DNA from: Pristionchus mayeri
Taxonomy: Eukaryota; Nematoda; Chromadorea; Rhabditida; Neodiplogasteridae
Direction: 5' to 3'
Length of the DNA: 64,000 bases
Assembly (NCBI GenBank): GCA_036245805.1
Contig: BTRK01000003.1
Span: forward strand, 4,402,001 to 4,466,000
The position numbers were made by a program, and so were the translations under genes. A model generated the notes under the pieces. It did no database searches and was not told where the DNA came from. It saw nothing but the letters and a program-made list of their open reading frames with translations. Shown here piece after piece: positions 12,126-24,800 of the stretch. Each line of letters starts with the position of its first letter. Position 1 is the first letter of the stretch.

Positions 12126-13390
12126 CTAAAATTTTTAAAATTCAAAATGTGTGAAAAAAAATCGAATTTTCAATTTTTCTCGAAGTGTTTTAATCCTATC
12201 CTTGTGAAACTTGGCAGGCAAAATCATGTGAAAAATGTACATTTTTAGAGCTATCAATCGTTTCGAACGTTAGCGAAATGACAAAGTTCGAAAATTGAGA
12301 TTTTTGGACTAAAATGAGTTTACTTGCTCAGCGTGTGATCTAGAACACTAAATAAGCCACACCTGAGCTACACTCAGTGAGTACTACATGTGTGCACATT
12401 TTGGATAAATTCAATTTTTGGCCTAGTGCCTATCTACAGATATGTTTACTGAGTCAAAAACTCTATCTTAATTGCTTTTTGTGGAACCGTTTAATTATTT
12501 TTTTAAAATCGAAATTGTCACAAATACCTCGGTCGATGTTGCTATTTCGACTCTTTCCGACTCATTTCCATCTTGCAGACAGAAAATTTTCGCACTTTAA
12601 AGTGTATTATGTTTCGATCTCATTCTGTTGAATACCTCACTGATTTTAATTCGCCGCCACCAAACAGACCGATTCCGATAAGATTGATGTCACAAACAGT
12701 CTTAAACTGAAAATCAAACTTTGAAAGTTAATTTGTTCAATGGAAAATAACCTGAATTGCTTGGCAATCACTTCCGCAACTCTTATAGCAGTCTCGTTTA
12801 GAATACTGAAACAGCATCACTGATAATGTGGTTATGCGCTAATCACAGGCAGTGAGCAGGAAGACATGCAAAATAAGAGTTTCAATGTCATTTTGCAGAC
12901 TTTGCGGTGCAAACTGTTTGAATTACCACCTTAAACCTGCGAACAGTCGAGTAAGGGCCAGTGATGCTGTTCTGGACACTTGACATTGGAACGAGAACCT
13001 TCAAAATGTTGAATAAAAACAATCAAAAAAGATCGCGAAATGTAAGAGAATTGTGAAGAAAAATGCGAGTCAAACAATGCGAAGGCGCCTCTCACAAAGG
13101 AAGAGCGATGCATCTCTTATCAGCCGATTCTAGGCTTCATGGGAGATAACAATCGTCTTGTTGTGCACTCTCTCATCGACATGGCTGATGAAAGAGAATG
13201 CAGAATAAAGAGACCATTTATTGTCATTTTTAGTGCCAGCCATACAGAAAAGAGGCGAGAGGTAAGGGAGAGAGAAAAAGACAGATAAGAGAGTGATTGT
13301 GAGTGGAAGAAAGAGTATGCATCTCAGGTCGGCACGAAAAAAGGAAATAAAACGCGTCATGTGAGCAATTTCAGAATTATTTCATCACAT

Positions 13391-13830
13391 ACAGTAGCGA
13401 GCAAAAGTATTTGAGCTTTTTTAACTGTTACTATAACTTTCGGCCCACGAAATACATCATTCTGATATTGATGTGTGGTGTACCGAATCCATTGGAGATT
13501 ATGACTATGGAATGAGGGTATGACGTAATCGCACTGGAATTGCGTAGTGATGACGCAATCGAGATGTATTTTTTCAAACAGGCGTTATTCTTACATGGAA
13601 TTGTTCCTGCTCACCAAACTTTCTGAGGTTGGAGTTTAGTATGAGGCCTACTCAGGAAAAAATTTAGGGTTGCTGCTCGGTCGCACCTTTGCTGCAGCCT
13701 GGCTGCAAAAAGAGATTCTGAAATTTAGATCTCGGCTTCTGGACAAGCTAGAGACTCGTTCAAAGTGTCAAAATGATCGTAATCACGATTCCAGGTGATC
13801 CTGAGAATATGATAACAATATCTCATAAGC
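13391..13830. mobile_element. One-ended Tc1-like element
   Basis: Starts ACAGTAGCGAGCAAAAGTAT, then a Tc-core (13545-13715) in the same order as in the other elements. The second end is missing; the sequence runs into the Helitron-like stretch. Confidence 0.5.
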
Positions 13831-15395
13831 TTAGGCTTTCGCTAAGCTTAGGCTTTAGAGTATTACTTTTTATTCAGGACGAGCACGCGATTGCGCTGGA
13901 AGCTCTGAACACGCTCACGCCGGAGCAGAGACACGACCTCATCGTGGAGCTCGGCCGTGAGCCCGAACCTCTGCTTCGCGTCATCGTCGGTACTGCTGCC
14001 TGTGGCAAGTCATTCCTGATCAATACGGTCGCCGACGAGATGGCCTAAGCCTGCGGTCGCCGACGAGATGGCCTAAGCCTGCCCTCGCGGAATTTTTCCT
14101 GCTCACCAAATTTTCTGAGGTTGGAGTTTAGTATGAGGAGTTTTACGAATTTTGACCCGACGCCAAGGTTGGTTCTGGCGGACGTGAGTCATCGCTAAGC
14201 TTAGCGATCAATATTTCGCGAGAATTTGATTAATGCATTTGCTGAGAACGCGTGTAATCGAGCGCAATCAAGGTGAGAAGGTGATGGAGGCAGGCGCACG
14301 CACTTTCGTCGAACTAATGATGAGCAACGGGAATCTCAAAAAGCACGAGCGGACGACCGAGAAGAACATGTGCCTTAAATTTCAAAATCAGTAACAAGTC
14401 TAAGCTTAGAGTATAATGTTTCGTACCTTTTTCCTCTTCGACGTAGTGATGACGTGATTGGGCTTGGTAGCCCTTCCGTGATCGTACATCGGACTGTACG
14501 GGTCGTGCACGTGGAAGTGGTGTTCGAAGGGATCCGACGAGCGGGAGTTCGCTGTTCTCGGCATTCCCACGAGATCGTCTTCGTCGGCCTCCTACAACGA
14601 AAAAACATGCAACGACCGAACGGACAATCGGTCCATCATCGCCTCCTCCTCCGGCATCATTTCCGATGCGCCTGCCATCTTTCTTCACGACCGCCACTCG
14701 GAATCTCGTCATGATGTTAACGAGACAAAAATTCTGGAGTTCCGCCGCACGGCCCGGATAGTACGTGTCAGCAGTGTTTTCCTTGTACGGTGGCGCATCT
14801 GTCACTCCATTCGCGATATCAGCCTCAAATATTGAATTACAGTCTAAGCTTAGCGAAACCGATGCTGACTGTTCTTACCTCCAGCTCATCTCTCGGTCGA
14901 AGTGTCCGGTCGCGCTTGTCCGATGCGTTGGCGTTGATGACGATGTGACCAGCATCGAAGGCGCAGAGATCGTGCCCGTTGAGAGTGTCGACCACCTCCA
15001 GCAGGCCACACTGCCTCATACGCATGCAATCGATCATCGCGCGAAAGCCCTACAAGTATTTAGCCACTTATTGGTATTTATTTCTATTAAACGTAGACTT
15101 ACCGCCTTAAGCTTAGGTAATTGGTGATCGTTCAGGGGTCATTCCACGTTGGCGCACGTGTGATGCGAGGGCAGGCTTAGGCCATCTCGTCGGCGACCGT
15201 ATTGATCAGGAATGACTTGCCACAGGCAGCAGTACCGACGATGACGCGAAGCAGAGGTTCGGGCTCACGGCCGAGCTCCACGATGAGGTCATGTCTCTGC
15301 TCCGGCGTGAGCGTGTTCAGAGCTTCCAGCGCAATCGCGTGCTCGTCCTGAATAAAAAGTAATACTCTAAAGCCTAAGCTTATCGAAAGCCTAAG
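13831..15395. mobile_element. Decayed Helitron-like element, partly palindromic
   Basis: Two inverted copies of a helicase fragment face each other: 13876-14048 on plus and about 15170-15348 on minus, both encoding LLRVIVGTAACGKSFLI, a Walker A (GTAACGKS) in a PIF1-like context after LTPEQRHDLIVELG. Between them, on minus, are two more protein-like exons: 15061-14888 (CGLLEVVDTLNGHDLCAFDA) and 14843 downward (YYPGRAAELQNFCLVNIMTR), resembling the region upstream of Walker A in Helitron Rep-helicases. The parts are out of order and partly inverted, so the element is dead. The 10-base motif CTAAGCTTAG or close forms occur at least seven times here, twice at the 3' end of apparent introns. Confidence 0.5.
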
Positions 15396-15801
15396 CTAAA
15401 AATGACAATAAATGGTCTCTTTATTCTGCATTCTCTTTCATCAGCCATGTCGATGAGAGAGTGCACAACAAGACGATTGTTATCTCCCATGAAGCCTAGA
15501 ATCGGCTGATAAGAGATGCATCGCTCTTCCTTTGTGAGAGAAGGCGCCTTCGCATTGTTTGACTCGCATTTTTCTTCACAATTCTCTTACATTTCGCGAT
15601 CTTTTTTGATTGTTTTTATTCAACATTTTGAAGGTTCTCGTTCAAATGTCAAGTGTCCAGAACAGCATCACTCGCCCTTACTCGACTCGACTTGTTGTAC
15701 CGCGAAGTCTGCAAAACGACACTGCAAATCTCATTTTGCATGTCTTCCTGCTCACTGCCTGTGATTAGCGCATAACCACATTATCAGTGATGCTGTTTCA
15801 G

Positions 15802-18800
15802 CATACAAAATTTGACACCTGGTATCAGAGGCACGGAAGTGGTTGCCAAGCAATTCAGGTTATTTTCCATTGAACAAATTAACTTTCAAAGTTTGATTTT
15901 CAGTTTAAGACTGTTTGTGACATCAATCTTATCGGAATCGGTCTGTTTGGTGGCGGCGAATTAAAATCAGTGAGGTATTCAACAGAATGAGATCGAAACA
16001 TAAAACACTTTAAAGTGCGAAAATTTTCTGTCTGATAGATGGAAAAGAGTCGGAAAGAGTCGAAATAGCAACATCGACCGAGGTATTTGTGACAATTTCG
16101 ATTTAAAAAATATTGGGGTGTCCGGAAAGTTCGTATAATTTTTTGTTTTTATTTTTTATTCAATGCTTTACAATTCTCAGTGACCAATGTATGCCCCCTT
16201 CTTTCTCACTACCTCCCTCCAGCGATTGGGCAGGGTCTCGATTCCTCTCTTCCACAATGCGGGTTTCTTCGAGACCGCCCAGTTCACGAAAGCCCTCACA
16301 ACTTCATCTCGATTCTTGAACTTCTTTCCTTTGCAGAAGTCAGAGAGAGAGCGGAAGCAGTGGTAGTCGCATGGGGAGAGATCCGGGGAATACGGTGGAT
16401 GGGGAATCCTCTCGATCTTCAGCTCGTCCATTTTCTTCTGGGTCATCTTCGCTCGATGTGGGCGAGCATTGTCCATTAGAAGAAGAATTTTGCCCTGGTT
16501 CAGGAGTCTGGGAGGGACTCTGATCGCGACATCTTCCAGTTGTTCAGAGAAGAGGTCGGCATTGATGCTGGTGACAGGGCCGAGGATCTCCCAGTAGATG
16601 GGACCGAGCACTGAGAAGAAGAAGCAGAGGAGTTCCTTCTTTCCGTGATCTTCCTTCTTCGGGACGGGCGTGGGCTTCTCATCTGCATCCACCCATTGCA
16701 GTCTCCTCACAGGGTTATCGTACGTGATCCACTTCTCATCTGTAGCGATGATGGAATTGACCCATCGAAGATTGGATCTACGATGGAGTAATTCCCGACA
16801 GACTTGAACACGATTTTTTCAGCTGTTCGGGGGAGAGGTCATGGGGAATCACTTGTGGGAGTTTCGGCTTCTTCCCAGATCGATGGAGGATATCGGACAC
16901 CGTTGATCTGGGAGTACCAGTATCCTTCTTCAACTCACGCACACTGGCCATGGGCTTGCGCTTCAGTGTGCGGAGAACGAGAGGCTGATCGAGGGAGGGA
17001 GGGCGTCCAGAGCGGGGTCGATCATCGATTCCAAACTCCTCTTTCTTGAAGCGGGAGAACCACTTATAGCAGAAGGGTATGGAGGGGGCGTCAGCTCCTT
17101 CCGACTGGGCCAGGGCAGAGTGGGCCTCCTTCACGGATCGGCCAAGACGGTAGTAATGAAGTAAAACTGCTCGGAGGTAGAGATGGGAGTCCATCACAAG
17201 AATCAATGTAACAACTAGGAGACTGATTAAATCCTCTCACTACTCAACGTCAGAATGATGCAATACATTGTTGACAAACAGATTGCGCAATCACTGCATT
17301 TGATCGCGAACTGACTTTTTTCCGAAGCATTATACGAACTTTCCGGACACCCCAATAGGAATTGAACGTGACAACAAAAAACAACTATCAATCATTTATC
17401 TTTTCCTACGAGAATTTGATACTCACTCGATGAGGAATTTCATAGAATTTTTTTTTGGAATGTTCTCTATACTAATGTTCTCAATAATGAAACGATTTCT
17501 AAAAATGTTATACGACGTTTCTCGAGATTTTTCTCATTATTAATTCACTTTATTCGCAACCCTCGAGTTCTAAGCACGAGGTCACCCCAACCCCCCAATA
17601 ATCAGATTCTTTCTTAGAAAATAAATATCGAATCAATTTCTGCTCAATTTCAGAGAACCTTCGATACGATATCTAAGGGATCCTTAGCTCCTATTTTATT
17701 CGATCAATCAGTTAAGATTATTTCAAACACGTGGTATACGATTTCCATCAATACAAGGTGATATTTTCTAGGTGTTGTAAATCATCACTTAAAGAAGGAG
17801 TAACACGAAAACATAGTTTCATGTGCCCCTACTGCGGGTAATAGAAGCCATTAGCCCGATTATGGATCAATTTATCCGAAGTGACACAGTTGCCTATCAA
17901 GCAATTTACATACGCGCAAAGTGCATTGATAGCGCAGGGTCGTGGCCAGTACATTTATGTTTCACTCGTTCTATGTATTTATTGCATCTCACTCGGGGTA
18001 ATTTCGTTACAATTTCCCTTTGCGAGAGCAATATCTTCGTTGTGGGACTCCCAAACATTCTTTCGTGTTACCCCTTCTTTAATATATTATATACTTCATG
18101 AAAATTTTCAAAAATACGTGAATGTTCTGAAGCTTATAGAATTCAATAATACTTCATTAAGTATAAATGTCACAATGCTTGGATGTGATGGGAAAACTTC
18201 GGAAACCGCAGACGGCGTTGCTTTCGAATTTCGCATGTCGGGTTTATCAGCTGCTGCTACGAACGTTTTGAACGGGCAGATTCCGGAAATCTACTTTGAG
18301 GTATGCATTTAATGGAATTTTACTTTCAAAACTTCTTGCCAGATACTGAGAGACACTGATAAGACAAAACTTCTAAAATTAAATAATTGATTAAAATGCA
18401 TCAAAATTTCACGATTACGGTATTATTACACGACGACGATTACGGTCTTATTACAGAAGCGGACCGACACTATTCTAATTCTGGAGGAAATCGCAAAGGT
18501 CAGTTGATCAATATGTGAGATTATATTCGGAAATGAAATACAGTAGCGGTCAAAGGTTTACGTCACTTTTTTTATTTTTTCTTTAACTTTCCGCCCACGA
18601 AAGACATCATTCTGATATTGAGGCGTGGCGTACCAAATCCATTGGAGATTACGACTGTGATATTGGGGTATGACGTAATCGCATAGTCATTACGTAGTGA
18701 TGTCGCAATCGAAATGTACTTTTTCAAACAGGTGTTATTCTTACAAGGAATTTTTCCTGCTCACCAAACTTTCTGAGGTTGGATTCTAGTATGAGGCCTA

Positions 18801-21800
18801 GTCTGGAAAAAAATTGGGCTGCTGCTTGGTCGCACCTTTGCTGCAGCCTTGCTGAAAAATTAGGGCCGCGGCGATCGATTTACGGAGGTATACTCGGGTC
18901 AAAATTCGAGGCCACGCCCCTTTGGGCGGGAAAATGAAGTGCAAAAATGACCCAAGTATACCTCCGTAAATCGATCGCCGCGGGCAAGAACGTTATGCAA
19001 ACGTTCTAAAAAAGTTGGGAATCTGTTCTTAAATACATTTTGAAAATGCCTACGCTAAAACCAGAATTTTATAAAATTTTCCCAAAAAGTTGTGAACCCC
19101 CAAAAACGGGTCATGATATGTCATGTAAAAAGAGATATTGTTTTCATATTCTCAGGATCATCTGGGGGGGGGGGTGACAAAAGAGCAACCGACAAAAGAG
19201 CAACGGGACGCCGTTCGCTGCGGAGTCGAAGTAGGAACTTGGGAGTTGTTGCATTGTCACTAGTATGCCCACCACTACACCACCTTGTTTAAATCCTGTA
19301 GCTAGGCGATCTTAAGTTTTACTCCATATAGTGGTTATAGTATATAGTATAGTGGTTCATGGTCTAAAATTAAGAATTTGGGCGGAAATTGATGGATATA
19401 CCAACTTCAAATACCGTAACCACTCAATATTACATTACCCCAGAATCTACTGTAACCGAGTATCATGGGTATCGATTGGTTACGGTATTTTAAGCTTGTC
19501 TAGCCATCAATTTCCGCCCAAATTCTCAATTTTAGACCATGAACCCCTATACATAGATATGGAGTAAAACTCATGATCGCTTAGCTACAGGATCTAAACA
19601 GGTGGTGTAGTGGTGAGCATATTAGTGACATATTATCGACTCCCCAGCGAACGGCGCCCCGTTGCTCTTTTGTCGGTTGCTGTTTTGTCACCCCCCCCCC
19701 CCCCCCGATCATCTGGATCCATGATGGCGATTATTTCGATGCTTTGATCTAGCTCTAGCTTGCCTAGAAACCGAGATCTATATTTCCGATCCACTTTTTG
19801 CAGCAAGGATGCAGCCAAGGTGCAACAAAGCAGCGATCCCATTTTTTTCCTGAGTAGGCATCATACTTAGAAACCACAACGGGTATTGCAGAAATATAGC
19901 TATTCCATCCATACCATGAATAACGCCTGTTTGAAAAGCAAATTGATCGCAAGAGACCCAATAAAATCATACTTTTGACCGTTTGTCGATATCTCATTTC
20001 TGAGTCGAGTTATAACTCAGAAATGCTTGAAAAGCTGTCAACGGAGAGATGCTGAAAAACGAGACGAGAGAAGGAAGGGCGGAGCTAACTCCGACCCCCT
20101 TCCCAGTCAAATCTCCAAAAAAGTGGGCAGAGCTTCGCCCTTTTCCGGTTGTGTCTCACCCCTGTCAGGCGAGACGAACGAGACGACACTCGCGCTCTTA
20201 CGTATATACTGCCGCTCTCTAGTCACGCTGGGTGAGAGAAAGGCGAGAGAGAGGGAGGAGAGGGGCGGAATTTCGCTCGGGTCTCTCCACTAAAGCAGTA
20301 CTACGCAAACTGGTTTTTTTTAACAACAAATCAAGGAAAGAATATTTTTTAGATTTTTCTTGATAGAGGCGCCAGGCTATCGATAGGCTATCAACCAAGC
20401 GTTGTCCCAGATATGTACGTGCAATAGGAGCGCCAAACGAGCATTTTTCACCTTTTTTGCAACATAATTATCGTATGCTGACCTACTAAAGGAAAACTTT
20501 TTCCAGCGGGACAGGGGTCAGTTGAAAGGGAATGGAAAGAGCTTCCGAATTCTTTTTTGATCGAGCGATTTGGTTGCGAATGAAGCTTGTTGATTCCAAA
20601 TCTCACTTTCGAGCAAAAGGTGTCCAGTGAAAGTGGGTGGAGCTTGCCGTGTCTACTCATACTAGACTCCAACCTCAGAAAGTTTGGTGAGTAGGAAAAA
20701 TTCCATGTAAGAATAACGCCTGTTTGAAAAAAGTACATTTCGATTGCGTCATCACTATGCGATTAAGATACATTCCACGAGAAAACGTAGCTTTTGGGAG
20801 GGGTCGACGGATGACTTTTTTTGCAACCACCCTCAATATCTTCCTGGTGAAGTTCTCATACCAAGTGCTGATATTGGCCCATATGAACGGTTCTGGTGCA
20901 CATTCCGAAAAATTCCAGACCGGGCCTAAAAAATGTCGATATTTTCAAGTTATAAAACAGTACGTTCTTATAGGATTTTTCTAGTGTAGTTTTTCATAAA
21001 AACAACGAAAAAGATAGTTTGGAAGCCACGGAACATCGATAGAATGTCAAAAACGGCAATTTTCGTCGTTTTATCGCGCCCGAAAATTTTCTCTTCACTT
21101 TTGCAGCTGAACCTGTTAAATTCTGATCCAACGTGCAAAACTACACTAGGAATTCAATTTTGGCTCAAATCGAAAGGGCCACCCGAAAACGCCATGCAAA
21201 AGACTGAAGCCGACTCGTAGTATGCACATTTTCATCCATACCATTTGATCAAGTTTTAACAACTTTTGTGTCATTTTTGAGTTTTAAACACAATAATATT
21301 GATGAAATATCACTTTCAGAACGTTTCGTGGACTATTTGAGCATTGGTTCTCAAAATGACATTTTTCGATTTTCGAATTTTCATGTTTTGACAGATATAT
21401 CAGTAGTAAAGGTTATTTGCGATTAACAACGGTCCAAACTGATGTTAATATGCTTTGTTACGAGTCTCACGTTAATTTTATCATCTTTTAAAATCAATTG
21501 GACATGAATTGAACGCAGTTCACTTCGAAATTGACTAAACAAGCCAATTTTTCGGTAATTTGAATCATAGTGTAGTTTTGCACGTAGAATCAGAATTTAA
21601 CAATTTCAGCTGCAAAGGTGAGGAGAAAATTTTCACTGGCGCGAAAAAACGACGATAATTGCCGTTTTTGTCATTTTATCGATGTTTCATGGCTTCCAAA
21701 CTATCTTTTTCGTTGTTTTTATGAAAAAATACACCAGAAAAAACCTATAAGAACGTACTTTTTTTATAACTTGAAAATATCGACTTGGCATTTTCTGGCA

Positions 21801-24800
21801 TTTTTCAGAAAGTGTACCAGAACCGTTCATATTAGGCCAAATATCAGCACTTGGTATGAGAACTTCACCAGCAAAATATTGAAGGCGGTTGCAAAAGAGT
21901 CATCCGTCGTGAAGGTACGATTTCTCGTCTCTTAAGTCATACCCCCCTATCATAGACGTAATCTCCAATAGAATTCCTTCACCACACCTCAATATCAGAA
22001 TGATGTCTTTCGTGGGCCGAAAGTTAAAGAAAAAATGTAAAAAAGTTACGTAAACTTTTGACCGCTACTGTATCATATTATCTTGACATTTATAAAAATA
22101 CAAATGCATTGTTGTGAATGAAATATTTTTCAATTCAGTTACAATTGGATATCACTGGCATCGCGAAAGGTCATGAATTTGAGTCAAACAATACCAAGCT
22201 GCTAGATGAGAATGAGCAGATGCGAGCTGAAATCGAACGACAAGAAAAAGAGATCATTCAAGTTGGTTAAGAATAGGGTTTTATTTTTCAGGTCATTTTG
22301 CACCCCTTTTTTCGGGTAGGTACTCTACATAGTTCAAGAGCTTGTCAACTATGTAACTCAGATGAAACCTACCCGATAAAGACTAAAAATGACCTGAAAA
22401 TGTAAACCCTTATTATGAAGATGTATTGAGTAAAGCATATAAATCTTTTGAAAACTTATTCCTCTTTTTACTCTTGACTATTGATATCTATTTCAGTTGC
22501 GGACTGAGCTAATCGAACACACTAAGGAGGCAACGGAGTCATCTAAAATTGAGGCAGTGTTGGAAATTGACAATCTCAAAAATCAGCTTATCCAGGTTTA
22601 GCTTATTCAAGATTCATGATTTTTTTTTAAAAATTATAATACTTCAGAGCAAAATCAGTGCCCTTCATTGCGCGAAAGGTACTTTAAAATTCCAAGAGCG
22701 TGAGAAGCTTGCAAAATTGTATGTATGCATCCAACTAGAAGATGGTAAGCAAATTCGCTTCTACTTAAGAATTACCATTTTTTTCAAGGATCCATTCTAT
22801 ACTTTGACAATACGAAGCCGTTCGAGCTATTTGCAATGCAAGAGTGAGTTCTGATAAATTATTAGGTTTTTTTCACGATTGTGTTTTATGACCTGGACAA
22901 TGGCGAACAATACGCTTTCATAAAAGAGACCTTCCACCAGAAAACGTAGGAACCCCACGGATGACTTTTTTGGAACCCCCTCAATCTTTTGCTGGTGAAG
23001 TTCCCATACCAAGTGCTGATATTTGGCCCAATATGAACACCTATGGTGCACTTTCCGAAAAATGCCAGATCAGGCCCAAAAAAATTCGAAAATTTCAATT
23101 TTCTTGAAAGTACGATATTATAGGTTTTTCTGGTGTATTTTTCGATGAAAATAACGAAAAGGATAGTTAGAAAGTCCAGAGACATCGATAAAGAATCGAA
23201 AACGGCTATTTTCGTCGTTTTTTTTGGCCGTTCTGAAAAATTTTGTTAGCTATGTGCAAAAGTTAGTGATACTTTCAGATTCTACGTGAAAAACTACACC
23301 ATATCTTAAAATTTCGCAAAAACTTGTTCATGTGCTCGACAGATATGGTTCTTAGAATAATACACTCTCCAAGGTCATAGCTGGTGAACCCAACTTAGAT
23401 AAATTGGTTGTGTGTTCGTAGGTACTGTTTTCACGTTTCAATTTTATTTTTATAGCATATTTATAAAATTAGAACGTTGGCAAAGCAAGGTCAAGCATTG
23501 GTTTTCGTTTTTCAAAAAAATCTGGATTTCACGAATTTCATTTTTCGAGGTTTATTAATCACAATATATTTATGTTAACGATTGACCTCGGCATTATCAA
23601 ACATGATATCGAAACAATTTGCAACATCGTATATGTTCATTCTAAACACTCTCCGACCATACTGAAGGCAATTTGACAGTTAGGGAATCCGAAAATGCGA
23701 GAAATTGCTATTTTTGGCCAAATTTTATGAATTTGAGGTATAGTAACTGACGATTTTCAGGTTCACGATATATTCAACGTATATTTGCTAAACTCCTCAT
23801 ACGATAACATAAAGAACGAAAAATGTAAATCATCAATTTTCGATGGTTGACTGAAATTTTTTGGAAAATTTTGTTTTTTTCCAACATTGATCGCACAAAG
23901 ATCGAAATTTGTCATATTCGATATAATTAGCTAATCTAAGTACAAAATCATGTGTTTGAACCTGAATTTCGTCAGTTACCACACCTCAAACTCATAAAAT
24001 TCGGCCAAAAATAGCAATTTCTCGCATTTTCGGATTCCCTAACTGTCAAATTGCATTCAGTATGGTCGGAGAGTGTTTAGAATGAACATATATGATGATG
24101 TATCATGTTTTGATATCATGTTTGATAATGCCGATGTCAATCGTTAACCTAAATATACTGTGATTATGAACCTCGACAAATGAATTTCGTAAAATCCAGA
24201 TTTTTTTTTGAAAAACGAAAACCAATGCTTGACCTTGCTTTCCCAACGTTCTAATTTTATAAACATGCTATAAAAATAAAATTGAAACGTGAAAACAGTA
24301 CCTACGAACACACAACCAACTTATCTAAGTTGGGTTCACCAGCTCTGACCTTGGAGAGGGTATTATTCTAAAAACCATATCTCTCGAGCACATGAACAAC
24401 TTTTCGCGAAATCTTGACATGTGGTGTGGTTTTTCACGTAGAATCTGAAAGTATCACTAACTTTTGCACATAGCTAACAACATTTTTCAGGACGGCCAAA
24501 AAACGACAAAAATCGCCGTTTTCGATTCTTTATCGATGTCTGCGGACTTTCTAACTATCTTTTTCGTCATTTTCATCGAAAAATACACCTGAAAAACCTA
24601 TAAGATCGTATTTTCAAGGAAATTGAAATTTTCGAATTTTTTTGGGCCTTCTGGCATTTTTCGGAAAGTGCACCATAGGTGTTCATATTGGGCCAAATAT
24701 CAGCACTTGGTATGGGAACTTCACCAGCAAAAGATTGAGGGGGGTTGCACAAAAAGTCATCCGTCGACCGCTCCCAAAAGCTACGTTTTCTCGTGGAAGG

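Larger units (their letters stand above)
10150..12805 (-). pseudogene. PHR-like domain gene fragment (block B, left copy)
   Basis: Minus-strand counterpart of the fragment at 27.6-30.4 kb. First exon 12752-12805 is 54 rather than 57 bases and diverged (YSKRDCYKSCGSDCQAIQ), losing the tryptophan expected in the first PHR strand. The second and third PHR exons lie at about 12636-12706 and 12528-12594. The closing exon at 10150-10342 still encodes HYGQIPEIYFE but is about 11 bases shorter than the copy at 30170. The following sequence is interrupted after 10087 by a Tc1-like insertion (8828-10086) beyond which block B resumes. Probably non-functional. Confidence 0.45.
8690..13100 (-). repeat. 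Block B inverted duplication, left arm
   Basis: Reverse complement of about 27240-30530, apart from the Tc1-like insertion at 8828-10086 and an indel around 10775 where about 0.5 kb of the right copy (29190-29700) is missing. Its inner part, 12483-12960, is another copy of the R module also found at 8231-8690, 15640-16110 and 27400-27860. Confidence 0.8.
18541..22070. mobile_element. Composite Tc1-like element (right arm), about 3.5 kb
   Basis: Mirror copy of the element at 3610-7147, with the same TA-flanked CAGTAGCGGTCAAA ends and the same order of nested repeats. It lies between the KRTDTILILEEIAK exon and the first coiled-coil exon of the right PHR gene. Its presence at the same place in both arms shows that it inserted before the block A duplication. 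Confidence 0.75.

Noticed and set aside
13828..13860. Possible telomeric TTAGGC repeat
   Set aside because: TTAGGC occurs as part of AAGCTTAGGCTTT but never in tandem; it is the CTAAGCTTAG motif of the Helitron-like segment.
16180..17049. Plus-strand frames across the mariner
   Set aside because: Shadows of the minus-strand transposase.
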